Shown one piece after another: positions 45,694 through 59,000 of a DNA stretch of 64,000 nt. Source of the stretch: Calycina herbarum (taxonomy: Eukaryota; Ascomycota; Leotiomycetes; Helotiales; Pezizellaceae). Under the pieces are notes generated by a model that worked only from the letters and a program-made list of their open reading frames with translations, made no database searches and had not been told where the DNA came from. A program made the position numbers and the translations under genes. Each line of letters begins with the position of its first letter. Within the stretch, counting starts at the first letter, position 1. The stretch spans positions 124,001 to 188,000 of the forward strand of contig LLEY01000012.1 of the NCBI GenBank assembly GCA_001414485.1, written 5' to 3'.

Positions 45694-46071
45694 CTACATG
45701 TTTATAGAGAAATATGCATGTTTCTGGAAAAGTTTCTTGATTGACTCAAGATAAATCAGTCTCACCGAGTCACCTGGAGAACCGATAGTAGCAGCTTGGC
45801 TTACTTCATTTAGTCGAATAAGTAAAGCAATATAAAGAGATAGATCGATATCTTGGTTTAGTGATTCCAAGAAGCTTTTGAGAGAACAAATCTTTAAACC
45901 AGTTGCTTCATTGTGAATTATGTGGGGGGGAGTTGCTGTTGCGGTTGCCTCCAGATTTGTAGCAGGAAAAGGCATGTTGACTTTGGAGGGGGTAGACATT
46001 TCGATAGGTACTGTCTGCGGTGGGAGGAGTAGAATTTTAAGTGGGACAGCGTGGTATTGTCTGCGGTGCAA
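45694..46071 (-). CDS. unrecognised open frame in the GC island (weak)
   Basis: 125 codons from an ATG at 46071. An inner Met (MSTPSKVNMPF) may be the better start. The later part (GLKICSLKSFLESLNQDIDL, ALLIRLNEVSQA) is plausibly helical. No family is recognised. It lies upstream of the amidase fragment on the same strand and may be another piece of a decayed host gene. Confidence 0.3.
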   Translation of the reverse strand: MHRRQYHAVPLKILLLPPQTVPIEMSTPSKVNMPFPATNLEATATATPPHIIHNEATGLKICSLKSFLESLNQDIDLSLYIALLIRLNEVSQAATIGSPGDSVRLIYLESIKKLFQKHAYFSINM

Positions 46072-46162
46072 TACTACGGTGGGAGGAAAAGAATGTCCAG
46101 CGTTTAAGATTAACTGGCAAACGGAAAAAACGTGACGTCCAGCGTGAGAAAGAAATACTCAG

Positions 46163-46399
46163 GTACTTAAGTAGTACTCTAAGTAGTCTAAGTAGAGTTT
46201 AAGTAGCGTGTTCTTTAAGTACAGAGGGCTAGGGATTAATTTTTTACTTACTACCTAGGTAGTAGTATATACTCTATACTAAAATTTATATAGTACTTTT
46301 ATACTACTACCTAGGTAGTAAGTAAAAAATTAATCTCTAGCTCTTTATAAAGTAGAGTAGTTACTTATAAATACTTAAGTAGTACTCTAAGTAGTATAC
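46163..46399. mobile_element. foldback/MITE-like element
   Basis: Outer sequence TACTTAAGTAGTACTCTAAG is present at both ends (near 46164 and 46371) and is itself partly palindromic. The core has two 42-bp arms (46228-46269 and 46300-46341) that are complementary at 41 of 42 positions, centred on CCTAGG-containing palindromes. No coding capacity. Superfamily not assigned. Confidence 0.65.
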
Positions 46400-46779
46400 T
46401 ATAAATAAAAACAAATAACTAACTAACTAAAGTATAAAATAGTTATTTTTAAAGTTATTCTTTTCAGTCTTCTTTTTATTCTTCTTTTACTTCTTTTTCT
46501 CTTCTCTTTTCTTTCTTTCTTCTTTAGTCTCTTCTTCTAGATAAAAACCCTAGCTTTTTAAACTAATAATAGCTTCTAAAGTCCTTTTTCAGAGTCTATT
46601 TCGTTACTTTACTATTATTAAAGCTTCTTAGCTAAAGAGCTTCTTATTAAGAGCTAAAGTAGCTAGAACTTATAAATACTTTTAAGCTAATATTATTATA
46701 AACTATAACTGAAAGTAAAGACATAAGAGTATATATATATAAATATAAGAATTTAAAGCTATAGTTCTATCTACGAAGG
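46400..46779. other. AT-rich sequence, nothing recognised
   Basis: Pyrimidine-rich stretch at 46460-46540 (TTCTTTTTCT-like) followed by RIP-type AT-rich DNA without recognised motifs. Confidence 0.4.
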
Positions 46780-47043
46780 TAACCCGGGTTATATATCTAG
46801 GGAAAAGAGGTTACTAAGTAAGTATAAACTATAAGAAGCTGAAAACTCGTACGAGCTATAAAGAGCTAGAATTACATATAGCTAAGATCTTATTATAGCT
46901 TTCGTTATAGCTGTAAGAAGCTGAGATCTCGCTATAGCTCTTGTTATAGCTCTTATTATAGATCTATATATCTCGAGGTAATTACCGAGGTTATATATTA
47001 TTATATATATTCTTCTAAGTTATAGACCAGCGCTATAACAAAT
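46780..47043 (-). mobile_element. diverged Gypsy LTR fragment
   Basis: Read leftward it starts TGTTATAGCGCTGG and shares with the 376-bp LTR family the blocks TATAGCTCTTATTATAGATC and the CTCGAGGTAATTACCGAGGT counterpart of its AACTACCTCGG region. A different subfamily from 47135-47509. The far end is not defined. Confidence 0.5.
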
Positions 47044-47134
47044 ATAAATAAAATAAAATAGTTAAGTTTATTAACTTTTTACTAACTTAAAAAAGAGAAC
47101 TTAAAGACTTAATTAGTATAGAAACTTAGTATAC

Positions 47135-48526
47135 TATTATAAGCCTAATATAAAGAGATTAATAAATAAGATTGTCTTTATTATAAGAAGAATTAACTAA
47201 GAAGTAAAGTCTATTCTATATATAAGAAAAGAGGTTTTATACGTAGAACCTATTATATCGAGGCTTCTAAGCTAAAGTCTTATTTATAGCTCTTTATTAT
47301 AGCTTTTATTATAGTAAGTATAAGCTATAAAGAGCTAAAGTCTTACTATAGCTCTTATTATATCTTTTATTATAAATCTACGTATCTACTAAGGTAATTC
47401 CTAAGATTATATAAAGTTATATAAAGTTATACTTTATATAAAGGTATATAAAGTTACGTTTTATACGAAGATTAGTAGACTGAGTGCTCTTTAGATATAA
47501 ACTATTATATTACTCTCTCTTTCTAGCTCTTTAGAGGTTATAAGTCTTTATATTCTTAAGAGTGTCTTAAGGTTCCTAGGTTAGCTTAGTATATCTTTCC
47601 TATTTTATAAGTAGCTTAATAGTACGTTCTTATCTCTTTTTATTAAGAATTACTTCTACTATATATTCTTAGTTATCTTTAAAGATCTTAGGTCTAGGTT
47701 AATCATTATCTTAAACTTAACTTAGTAGTAGGTTATTTAAGACTAGCTATAGAAGCTAGAAGTAGAATACGTTATAGATTCTAGGAGGTATATCTAAGTA
47801 ATAACTATGGATTCTTATTACTTCTAGTACTATATACTTAGCTTATTTTATATTAAGCTTCTTTAACTTTCTTATTATATAAACGTTTTATAAGTTTAGT
47901 TAGACTTTATTTCTAACTTTAAAGCTTAGTACTTATTATCTTCTTCTATTTATAATATATTCTATTATTTACTATATAATAGCTATTACTAACTATATCT
48001 ATTCTTATACTTCTTTAAGCTTTTATATAATTATATTAGCTTTCTAAATTAGTAATTATAGTATAGCTTTATTTAAGAGTTTATATTAGATATTTAGAGA
48101 TTTAGTATAATATCTATATTTAAGAAAGAAGAGGCTTACTTTTATAACTAATACTATTTAATTATTAATTACTAATTTAGTAAATAGTAGTAGCTCTTTC
48201 TAGTTATCTTAAGTATAATCTATAAATATTTATAAATAGGTTTCTATTATCTAGTTTATTTATTCTATAGATCTATCTATTCTAAGTAAAAAGCTATAAA
48301 AAGCTTTTATCTAATTCTTAAAAGAGAGTATATTCTTATCTAGAAGTAACTTATAAACTATATTTCTTAATTAGATACTATTACTTTTAGTAGATAGTGC
48401 TTTTAGTAGAAGGTTTAAATAAACTATCTAGTAACTGTTTTAGTAGTAATATTCTTTAGACTATTATAGATTATTCCTTTTTCTAAACTATTTATAATTA
48501 TAACTATGTTTATATATCTATTATAG
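47135..48526 (-). mobile_element. inverted 3' part of the chromodomain Gypsy
   Basis: LTR at 47135-47509 (375 bp), then integrase-chromodomain sequence matching 43320-44156 in reverse, continuing to about 48526 where the Copia element begins. It lacks the pogo element and the solo LTR present at the matching points of 36898-44532, so it shows the empty sites. With that copy it forms a large inverted repeat around the GC island. Confidence 0.85.
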
Positions 48527-49090
48527 TCGGCATAATAATAAGCGAGTAGCGCTTTACGTAACCTTCTCGCTTAAGGTCTATTTAAGTAGACAGAGCAGCT
48601 AACTTTACTCTGTATATACGAACGATAATATACTCTTTTTATATTATACTATTAGCTACTAAGTTATACTAACACTGATCAGTGTCGTATACGTAGATTA
48701 GAAAAACTAACTATATATATCGCGGTTCTCGGAATCGTAAGCTTATATATAGTTACGTAGTTATATAAAGTAGACTCCTCTTCTTAGAAGAGACTCCTTC
48801 TACTGGTTATACCTTCGACAATACCACTGTAAACTCTTAGACTTGTAGTATAGTTATAATAACCTTATAACCTCTCCGAATTATAACACTCTTACGACCT
48901 TATAACCTCTTCGACTTGTAATACTACTCTACTTCTACTATAAACTCTAGGACTTGTAGTATAACAGCAATAATAATAGCAACCTTATAACCTCTCCGAA
49001 TTATAATATAACCTTATAGCATTATAACCTCTTCGACTTATAATACCACTCTACTTATAACCGCTCTTAGAAAGAGCAGCTATTATATAA

Positions 49091-49220
49091 AGACAATTCA
49101 CCCGATTTTAGTAACTTATAAAAGCACTAAAATAATAAGACAAATTCACCTGATTTTAGTAACTTATAAAAGTACTAAAATAATAAGATAATTTACTCGG
49201 TTTTAGTAACTTATAAGTAC
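49091..49220 (+). repeat. 48-bp tandem repeat in the Copia leader
   Basis: About 2.7 units of a 47-48 bp repeat built on GATTTTAGTAACTTATAAAA and ACTAAAATAATAAGA. Just upstream (48850-49060) shorter blocks (ATAACCTCT[CT]CGA) are repeated several times. They lie between the LTR and gag. Confidence 0.75.
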
Positions 49221-49299
49221 TAAAAACAACACACGTCTATTTACCTAATAATACTAGAACCCCCTCGATACTATAACACTACTATAATAGTAGGTTGAA

Positions 49300-52200
49300 G
49301 ATAAGAAGGCCACGGCTTATATAAGTATAAAGTTAGAGGAATACAACGTCGATAATATAGATAACGATTATTTATAGGAAGTATACTATATAGACTTTGA
49401 TAATTAGTCTAAATCAAAGTTTATAGGTATAGTAAGAAACACTCTTATTATAATACGTAAGCTACTACGTAATAGAGACGTATATGTAGAGATAGATAGA
49501 CATAAGGTACTTATACTAATAGTACTCTATAATATAGCTTAAGAGGTTAACCGAATAGAATAGACTATTAAGAAGCTAAGACAATAAGTTATTAAGGATC
49601 GAACTAAGTTAAAAGAGATAGCTATAAGATATATATATATTAAAGCTTACTCTAACCGATTCCTAGAGATTAGTTAAAGAACTATAGTATACGCTTCTAA
49701 TATTCCTATCCCTATAATACTACTAGCGGCTTTTGTAACCTAGAACGCTCTTATAAACCAGCTAGCGGCTCTTATAACCTATAACTAAACTAGCTATCCT
49801 AGTAACTAAAATAGCTAGATAGGCAACCCCGTCTTTATACTTAGTAATCTTATAAAGTTATACTCGGACGAACAAAAGTATAGTAGTAAGAGAGACAACT
49901 TTAAGCTTAAGTTAAGAATATTCAAGGATATATATAATCGTTGTAGTATATTACCTTTAGTATATAATCTTACTTTCCCGATTATACTTAAGAGTTAAGT
50001 ATTAAACCACTTTTACACTAGTGTCTTTAAGAAAGGAACTAATCAGTCGTACGACGATCTTTCTACTACTATCTAATTATACTTTAAGAATAAGCTATAC
50101 TTAAGAGGTTAATCCTCTAAGTAGAATTATATTATATTCTTATAAACTAAAGCTAAGCTAGAATATTCGGAAAAGACACCTAGCTAGTACTTTAAGAAGA
50201 TACTATCTAAATTAGAAGAACTTCGCTATAGACTTCCTAAGGATATATAAAGCAATAGATAATTAGCTAATAAGCTGCTTATTATATATAAGGAAGCACT
50301 AGAATACTAAAGTATATACTCGACCTTACTATAAAACTCGTTACTTTAAAGCACTATTACTCTTTTAAGAAGCTCTATTCGTAATTACGAAGTAAGCTAC
50401 GTATTAAATACTAAGACTTTAATAACTGATCGTTACTTCTATAAGTATAACAATTCTAGTAATTCTTATAGCTACTAGTATAAAGGTAAGAGTAACAAGT
50501 GTTATATATGTAGAAAGAAAGGCCACCGATCCTAGAACTATACTTAAGAAGAGTAGAATCGTTACTTTGCTAAATAGTAAAAGAATAATAGAACTAACTT
50601 CTGTAGAAAGGATAGTAGCTTTATTAAGAAGATCTACCGTACTTACATCGCTAATATCGAACGTACAGAAGAAGAAGATATAGCTGAAACACTTTAGACG
50701 ATAGTAATAGAGGATAGTAGAAGTAATTCAGATAGTAACGTTATCTACTACGAGGTTATCTACTACTTAATTACTTCTGTCGGATATATCGATAATTCGA
50801 GTATATAAACTCTTACTACTAGTTTAATAAACCTAGTATAAGATCACGCTTCTACTAGATTTATTCTACTACTAATTCCAGATACTATATCTTATAAGTT
50901 TATAGAAGAAGTATTTATATCTACTACTAAGAAGTACGTACGAGACTACTTCTTTAGAGTTATAATCGATACTAGCGTAGAAGGAAAGTCAAGTATAGAA
51001 TACGAGTAGTACTTAGTATATACTAAACACGTCTAGAATATCTCTATTAACGAAAGTACTAAAAGCTAGATTAGTATATAATTCAGTAAAGGCTACGTAT
51101 TCTCTCTAGGATCGATTATAATTAGTATACTAATCGGCTATACGGAATTCTATATTATATATTCAGATATACTATTTATTATATATATTAACAATATAGA
51201 CCGTTTACACGTCTCGCTTAATAACCTCTAGAACGTTCTTATTTAGAAAGACGGAAAGAGTTAGAAAGTAGAACGTTTTAGAATTATATAACGATTTAGA
51301 CACCTCTTTCTACTCTAGAATAAGGCTGTATATAACCTCGTATAAGAATCCCTATGTTATCTTATAGATGTCGATATTAGACGCCTTTATAAGCGCTTTA
51401 GTTACCTATCTATACCACGCTTACAGTGTATACTCGAGCGTGCTAGTTACGATATCGAGTAAAGTATTCTATAACATCTTACTAAATACTATAAGTATTA
51501 CTAAAAGTATAGAAAGTTACCTAGTTGATTTAAATTTATACTTTACAACGATATTAAGTTTAATTATAATATAATTATAGATGTCTTCTTTTTAGAAAGA
51601 AAGCTAGTATTATATATTATAGATTAAAGAACTTGATATTAATCCGAAGACTTCCTACTAGACATAAGTATAAAGAGTACTTAGGAAACCTTTTAAAAGT
51701 ACTAGATTAATACCTACTTAGAACCTCTCGACTATGTTACTATAGACGCTAGAAAGAACTTCGTTATAAAGAAGTTTAAAGAGTATATAAATTCGATAGA
51801 AATTAAGATTAAAACCGTACTAGTAGAAGTATATAACTCTATTAGTATAGTAGAACGATACTATAGACTAATTCGCTGTATTTACTTAATTATCTAGAAA
51901 TAACAACCTAGTCTTATAAAGGCCTCCGCTCTCTAAATAGCTTTTAAAGCTATTAATAACATAGTAGAACCTAATAGTTTAGTACCTACTTTACTTATAT
52001 ATAACGTCTATCCTAGAATAGCTGAAAGTAATACTCTCTTATAATCGATATCTTAGAGATCCGAGACCTATATAAAGGCTACTAAAGAAGTATATAAATT
52101 ACTTATAAAGCGTTAAGTTACAGATACTCTTAATACCTGGAACAGTCTATTACCTAGTAGAATTAAGGACTTACTACTAAATACTAATATACTCGTCTAG

Positions 52201-54260
52201 CGTAAGTATTAAAAATCCTAGACCGGTCTCTTCTTACTATAAGAAATCGAAAATAAAGACTATATTATATTACTACTAAGTAGTTCTATAAGATTTAGAT
52301 CTATAGTAGTAAAGCTATACTTCGAAGAAATCTTTAAAAACTCTAGAATAATACTAGCGGTTAGAGAGATTTCTAGAACAGCACCGTCGTTCGAGATAAT
52401 ACTATAATCTTATAGAGATAGAATAGACAATAGAACTAAGTCTTAAGAGAAGCCTTAATCTCGCTTATAAACTCGATACTAACTTTACTAGACACAGGTA
52501 CGATAAGATAACCTTACTAATCCTCTAGAATCGATAATAGAACTAGTCTAGAAACGTAGACGAGAAAGACTACGAAAGCACCTAAGACTACTAAATAGGC
52601 CTTTCGAGATCTTATTCTAAGAGATAGATGCTTTTATTAATAATACTAAGAACTCTGTTACTATTAGTAATATCGAGACTTTTCTCTCTTCTATTAAAGA
52701 GGAATACGATATTAAAGTATTCGTAGCTAATAATAGTATAATATACGTCGAGTTACGATAGAAGGAAGTTAATAGACTAACTAATCGAGACGTCTTTAAG
52801 ATCGTTACCTAGGATAATCTACCTTCTAACGCTAGAATCTTTAGATCACGGTTTATAGATAATATTAAATTTAAGAGCATAGTACTTGCTTTTACAAAGT
52901 TAAGACTAGTTATCTAAGTATATAATAATAATAGAAAGTCCTTAGTTCTTATCTAAGCCTCTATAATCTAAAGAGTAAGCCAAAGAATTATTCTTATACT
53001 TATAGTAGTATACCCGGATTTATAAGTTTATATTCAGGATATTACACAAGTATATACCTAGTTACTTAGAACTAAATCGAAAGTTCTTCGTATACCTACT
53101 AAAAGGATACTCTTAATAGAAGGATATATTCTTTAAAGTAATTAAGCTATTATATAGTATTCTAGAGGCTAGAAACCACTGGTTTATAATATACTATAAA
53201 CACTATACTACGAAGCTTATAATAGAACAATCTACTTTCGACCTCTGTCTTTTATATACTAAACGATTAGATAGACCTTTTAGAGTAGTAGGACTTTAAA
53301 CTAACGATACTCTTATACTTATAAACGATACTTTTACAGCTAAGGAAGAAAGTGCTATTAAGGAAGCTGGATTTATATTAAAGAATAGATAAGAACTTAC
53401 TATTACCTATCTAATCCAGTTTAATAGAGGGCTAATTAGTAAGTATATAGATAGCTTATTTACACTTACCTAGGATTATATAAAGTACTTGAAATTAGTA
53501 TAAAAGGTACTAGCGGAGATATCTAATACTAAAGACACTTTCTATATAGTATCTACTAAGGATTAATATATTACTTAGCGTACTCGTAGAGTATATTTAG
53601 TAATAGTATCCTAGCTAGAAGCAGTATTCGATTTGTTATATACTACCTAGATAACCGATCTATAAGAAGTCGATATTAGCCTTCTTAATAAGCGAATTTA
53701 ATAGCAAATCGATAACGCTATAAGAGGACTCAAATACGTTAAGCTAGACTAGGACTCGCTTAAATTATACGCTTTCACAGACGGCTCTTTTGCGAATAAT
53801 AAAGACTTATCGTTATAAATTAGATACGTTATAGTACTTGTAGATAAGGACGATAATACTAATATTTTGTATTAGTCTTCTACTAAGTATAAAAGAGTTA
53901 CTTGTAGTGTTTTAGCCTTAGAATTATATATAATAAGCTTCGGATTTAATACTACCGCTTCTATTAAATCAACCTTAGAAAGTATCTTAGGCTTTAAGAT
54001 CCCGCTTATTACATATACCGATTCGAAGTCTATTTACGAATATATAGCCAAATTAGACACTACTAAGGAGAAGCGCTTAATAATTAACGTTATATACTTG
54101 CGAGAAGTATATAAGTTAAGAGAGATCGACGAAATTAAGTAGATCGATAGTAAGAGTAATCTAGCGAATACTATAACTAAGAAGGATTATTATAACGCTC
54201 TATAAAAGCTAATCGATACTAGTAAGCTAGATATTAAGCTTATAGAATAGGTAGAACAGA
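49300..54260 (+). pseudogene. Copia gag-pol polyprotein remnant
   Basis: Visible parts in order: a gag body (about 49300-50480); a zinc knuckle at 50500-50540 reading CYICRKKGHRS, with the last Cys now Tyr; the pre-integrase segment near 51367-51450 (VDIRRLYKRFSYLSIPRLQ); integrase core with DYVTIDARKNFVIKKFKEY and ERYYRLIRCIYLII (about 51700-51900); RVT_2 (about 52600-53400, with NNSIIYVEL and the YGIPEAG-like region much degraded); RNase H from about 53760 (YAFTDGSFANNKDL, YTDSKSIYEYI, IDEIK.IDSKSN). Frames stay aligned over long distances, so most damage is substitution rather than indel, as RIP predicts. Confidence 0.85.
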
Positions 54261-54396
54261 ATAAGAGATAATAAGACCTCTAAATAGAACGCTCTTATTA
54301 GTCGAGGACATAGAATAGAGAGCTATAATTAGCTAGACGAGATAAGAGATTTTAATAATTTTTAGGTAGTAACTTCTACTGTTTTAAAGAAGTGCC

Positions 54397-54466
54397 AGTG
54401 TCGGTATAATAATAAGCGAGTAGCGCTTTATATAAAGCGCTACTCGTTTATTATTATACCGACACT
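54397..54466. repeat. 70-bp near-perfect palindrome made of the Copia LTR start
   Basis: Two 35-bp arms meet at 54431/54432 without a loop and pair at 34 of 35 positions; the one mismatch is a G/A transition. Each arm is the start of the Copia LTR (TGTCGGTATAATAATAAGCG). It can fold into a cruciform. Confidence 0.92.
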
Positions 54467-54479
54467 ATCTATTCTCTCT

Positions 54480-55800
54480 TTTAAAGATTCTAATAAATAC
54501 CTATATTTCGCTCTATTTAGGCTTATATATTCTTAGATCTATCTCTAATAAATTAGATTCTAATTCTAATAACTCTAATAAGCTTATTAATAATAGTAAC
54601 TTATATTCTACTTAAAAAGGTAATTTATATTCCTTTTCTAACTATATATTATAATTTTCTTTAAGAAGTAGATTTCTACTATTATTAGTATTTTATATCT
54701 TACTAACTTATAACTTAATTTCTTTATCTAACTATAAGTATATAATACCTACTATTATATCTAAGTTATCTATTTTAATCTATATACTATATCTTCTAGT
54801 CTTAAGTTCTTTATTTATAAGTTTAATTTTTTCTAGTAAAGCTACTTCCTTTTAAATAGTAACGTTAGCTTATTTCTCTTAAGAGTCTTTCTTCTTACTA
54901 TACTTATTTACTCTATAACTAGAGAGGCTATATTTATAATATAAGTTTTACTTATATTAACGATCTTACTTCTTCTAAGAAAGCTCTCTCTTTAGTAGGT
55001 TTCTATCTTAAGTTCCTTTTCTTAGTACCTAACACTTCTAAGTAGTATTAATTTCTATAGAATCTCTATAGTCCTTCTTTCTATCCTTTCCTTATTAATG
55101 TCTATAACTACCTTTCTTCTCTAGACTCTACTTATAATTTCGATTATCGATCTTAATTATATTATTAGTTAACTTGTTAAGTATATCTAAGAAGTCGTCT
55201 TAAGCTAGCTCGTCTTTAATACTATTCTTTAATCCTCTATAAAACTACTTATATAAAGCTTCGTCGTTCTAACTAAGATATATAGAATATTATTAGAATA
55301 TTAATATATACTTAGTAGCTAAACTCTTTTATTAGAGGCTATATAAGACTTATACTACTTTCTTCTTTAAATCTATATCTATAAATACCTAGTTAATTCT
55401 CTTTTTAAATCTAGTAATAATTAAGAATAATCTCTAAGTGCTTTTACTTATAAGGTTTAATATCTTTCTATTTAATATCTTATTCTTCTAAAAATCCTCT
55501 AAGTATAGTTCTATCTAATTATATACTACTCTCTTAAGATAGGTAGTAAGCTATATAACTTAATCTGTTTTATAAGTAAACTATACTAAGTAAAAGTTTA
55601 AATATATTAAGGCTTTTATAATAAACTTATTAAGTTTCTTAGAAGAGCTATTAAATATTCTTAGTACTAGTAACTTTACTTCCTCTCTAAGAGTAGTAAC
55701 TAGTACTACTAGTATTATTAGTACTAGAGGTAGTATAGAGGTTAAACCTAAGAATAGCATAGTTTTCGATATTATACTAGCTATACTTCTAAGTAAGTAC
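54480..55800 (-). pseudogene. Gypsy gag remnant (leftward)
   Basis: Read leftward from about 55800: TTLREEVKLLVLRIFNSSSK, then LNKFIIKALIYLNFYLV, NDEALYKQFYRGLKNSIKDEL-like and a Lys/Arg-rich C-terminal part. This is the gag layout of fungal Gypsy elements (retrotransposon_gag domain). Stops are RIP-type. It is cut at 54467 by the Copia palindrome and at 55865 by a younger Gypsy. Confidence 0.7.
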
Positions 55801-55864
55801 TTAAAGTATAATAAAACTTAAATAAACTAAATAAAGACAACTAAGTCTTAAAAGTTAGTATATA

Positions 55865-56045
55865 TAACGGCCCTCTACAAATGCACCAAAAGAGATGCTT
55901 ATAGAATAGTACCTGTATTCGAAGAAAACTAAACTAAAGAGAGAAGAGGAGAGTTGGTACGCTCTGTCTCTATTTATGTACACTAAGCGAGACTTCGGTA
56001 GAACCTCGGCACGTGATCCAGTCGTATGTGACTGGGACTGTCACA
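55865..56045 (-). repeat. 3' LTR of the younger Gypsy
   Basis: On the element strand it starts TGTGACAGTCCCAGTC and ends GGGCCGTTA; the expected final CA is TA here. 181 bp. Confidence 0.92.
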
Positions 56046-59000
56046 CCACCCCCTCCTTCAACCGGGCCCCCTCTAACCAAGCCGCTTTGTCTTCCGTAGC
56101 TATAGGGTCGTTACTCTCTAATTCGCTGTAATTGTCTCTTCCTGCCTCGTACGCCTCTAGCCACAAAGGAAGAGCCTTTGGAGGCCTGTCAGCTGTTGGA
56201 TTCGCTAAATAGAATTCCTTTAACATATGTAGCGAGTAGGCTACGTAGCGAGCTAGGTGCTAGTCAAGGTCCTCGTTATGGCCCTTCTACTTTAATCGGT
56301 AGTAAAGAGACTTCTATCACGTCTTACTTACAAGTACTTCCTCAACCTCCTATTCTTCTTCTTTGTCGACGATAATCGGTAGAGGTAGCGCACTTACTTA
56401 TCTAGGCAGAGGATCGTCTGAAGCTTTGTGTAACTTCTCTAGTACGAAGACAGGATAGACTCTAATAGAGGATGGTAACTGGAGTCTAAAAGCAGAGCCA
56501 ACTTCCTTAAGGATCTTAAAAGGTCTAGCTATCTGGTGGTCTAACTTCCGGCTAGGTCTTTACGTATTCCAGTCCTTTGTAGTAATAAAAACTATATTAC
56601 TAACTCTAAAGTCTACTTCTCGTCTATGTCTATTCACGTCCTATTCTTTCTTTTCTTAAGCTTTTACTATATTCGCTCGGCCGACGTCTAGTACTTCTTG
56701 AAGAGTCTTTGTAACTGTTGTAGCTTCTTCTTGTAATAGCCTCTCTTGTATAGTCGAGGGTTTAGGCGTATGCTAGTCAAAAGACGTTCTTAGTAAGTAG
56801 CCCTTTTGTAATTCGAACGGGGACATTCTAATAGTACTGTGAGGCAGTATAAGCTAAGCGTGGTCTATTATTAGAAGTAGCTCTGACTAATTATTCTAGT
56901 AGTAATTTACGTACGGCTATAAGCGCTGATCTAGGTACTGGTTTATAATTTCGGTTTGTCCGTCTATCTAGGCGTGATTTGCGGTCGAAAGTCGAAGCCG
57001 GACGCCGAGGATTCGCGTAAATTCTCGCTAGAAGGCAGAGATAAACTGAGGGCCTCTGTTAGAGACAATACTCTCTGGGATTCCGTGATATTGTAATACG
57101 TGCTATAAGTATAGCCTAGCCATCTGCTCAGCTGTTACTTCCTTTTAGCACGGGATAGAGATAGATTGTTTAGATAATCGGTCAATAACTACGAATACGT
57201 TGTCAAAGCCGTGCTTGTTAGCTGGGAAGGATTTAAAGTCCATTGCCACGTGTTGCCATGTACGTAATAGGACTAGAAGTGGGTGTAGATAACTAGGGGT
57301 CTTATCTCTTAGCATATCCGCTCTTCGATATTCGTGACAGTTACGTACGTATTACGCAATGTTAGACTTTATATTTCGCTAGATATATCTCGAGCGAAGG
57401 ATCTGGTAGGTCTTGTCTCGTCTAGGGTGGGCTAGTAGTACTTGGTTGTGTGCTTCACGGATCAGGTCTGTCTGTAAAGTATTAATATCTGGTACTATTA
57501 AGTAGCCTCGATAAAGCAGTAGGTCTTCCTCTAAGACGTACGGAGAGTCTTCGTCGTTCTTAGCCTATAATCGTAAAGCTTAAAGTGTCTTAGCATCCTT
57601 ATTTGCTTTACGGATTCGTTTAGAGAGCGTAAGAGACTCCTGGAAGTGGTCGTCGTCGACTGGAGCTAGTGTAATAGAGCTTATTTCGACCCCGAGGTCT
57701 TTAAGTGTTTCTATATCGACTTGTTCTTTCGTCAAGAGCGTACGGGTCCGGTATTGTTCTTTCAGCTCCTTCTGAGTCTGTAACTCGTCCGTTTTTCGTG
57801 TTAAAGCGTCCGCCTTTCTATTCTCTTTTCTAGAACGGTATATTACTATAAAGTGGTATTCGGCTAAAGCTTTAGCCTATCTGGCTTGACGTGTAGTGAG
57901 CTGCTTTGTCGTTATAAAGTACTCGAGTGCTTTGTGGTTAGTATAAATACGAACTTTCTCGTACGTGCTTTGCAATTCCGGTCTCCATTCCGTAAGCGAG
58001 CGTACGATTACGAGCATCTCTTTATTATGAATCTCGTAATTATACTCAGCTAAGGACATAACCTTACTAAAGTAAGCTACTAGGTACTATTCGCCGTCTG
58101 CTTACTATTGTTGTAGTATCCTAGCGATTATCCTGTCTAAGGCGTCTGTCTCGATCATCGTAGGAAGCTCTAGAGAGTAGTAGCGAAGGACTGGTGCTGT
58201 TGTAAGGCATTCTTTTAGCTTCTTAAAAGCGTCCTAGTAGCTTTTGTCGAAGTTAAAGGGTACGTTGTCCTTTGTAAGACGTGTAAGTGGTTTTGTAATA
58301 ATTCCGTAATTCCGTATAAACCTCCGGTAGAAGTTGTAAAAGCCTAGGAAGCTCTAGACGCCTTTTACTATATCTGGTGCTTGCTAATTCTAGACTACTA
58401 TAACTTTTTCTAGATCTACTTTAATACTGTCAGTCCTAATAATAAAGCTAAGGTATTTTGTCTTCTCGACGTTAAATTTGTATTTCTTAATATCTGCTTG
58501 TAAGCTAGTATCTCGTAGTTGCTGAAGGACTTTTTGTACGTGTTCCTTATACTCTAATATATTCGAAGAATAGATAAGGATGTCGTCTAAGTAAGTAGAG
58601 CAGAAATCGTCTAAATAGTCGAAAAGTACGTCGTTTATGTACTGCTGGTACGTGGATAGTCTATTCGTAAGTCTAAAGGGTAGAACCTTATACTTATACG
58701 TTCTATAATATGTATAGAAAGTGGTTAGTTCTTTAGAATTAGGATCTATTCGTATACGATAGAAAGCTTAACGGATATCGAGTTTTGTAAAGATACGAGC
58801 TTAGCTAATATAGGCTAGCGTTTTATCGATAAGAGGAAGTGGATAGCAGTCTTTTTAAGTAAGGTTGTTAAGCTTCCGGAAGTTAATGTAAAAGCGTAAT
58901 CTTCTGTCTACCTTCTTAATAAATAGTACTGGAGTAGTAAAAGGGGACTGGCTATGCTCTATAAATCCCTTATAAAGGTTGTCTAAGATGTATTCCTTTA

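Larger units (their letters stand above)
44538..46150. other. normal-GC island inside the repeat block
   Basis: Base composition returns to that of the gene-bearing part from about 44600 to 46140. It includes a fragment of an amidase gene (45543-45641) and one modest open frame (45696-46071). Two leftward frames at 45067-45406 overlap in different phases and have no features. The island is a relic of non-repeat DNA cut off by transposon insertions. Confidence 0.65.
48527..54431 (+). mobile_element. Copia retrotransposon, RIP-damaged
   Basis: The left end TCGGCATAATAATAAGCGAG recurs at 54401 just after the pol genes. In between the plus frames give gag, protease, integrase, reverse transcriptase and RNase H in Copia order. 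The 5' LTR may end near 48675 (…CTAACA), but the 3' LTR is cut to about 35 bp and joined to its own inverse. Nearly every Trp and many Gln codons are stops. Confidence 0.85.

Noticed and set aside
51368..51574. 68-codon plus-strand frame with hydrophobic residues
   Set aside because: An off-frame reading of the Copia pre-integrase region.
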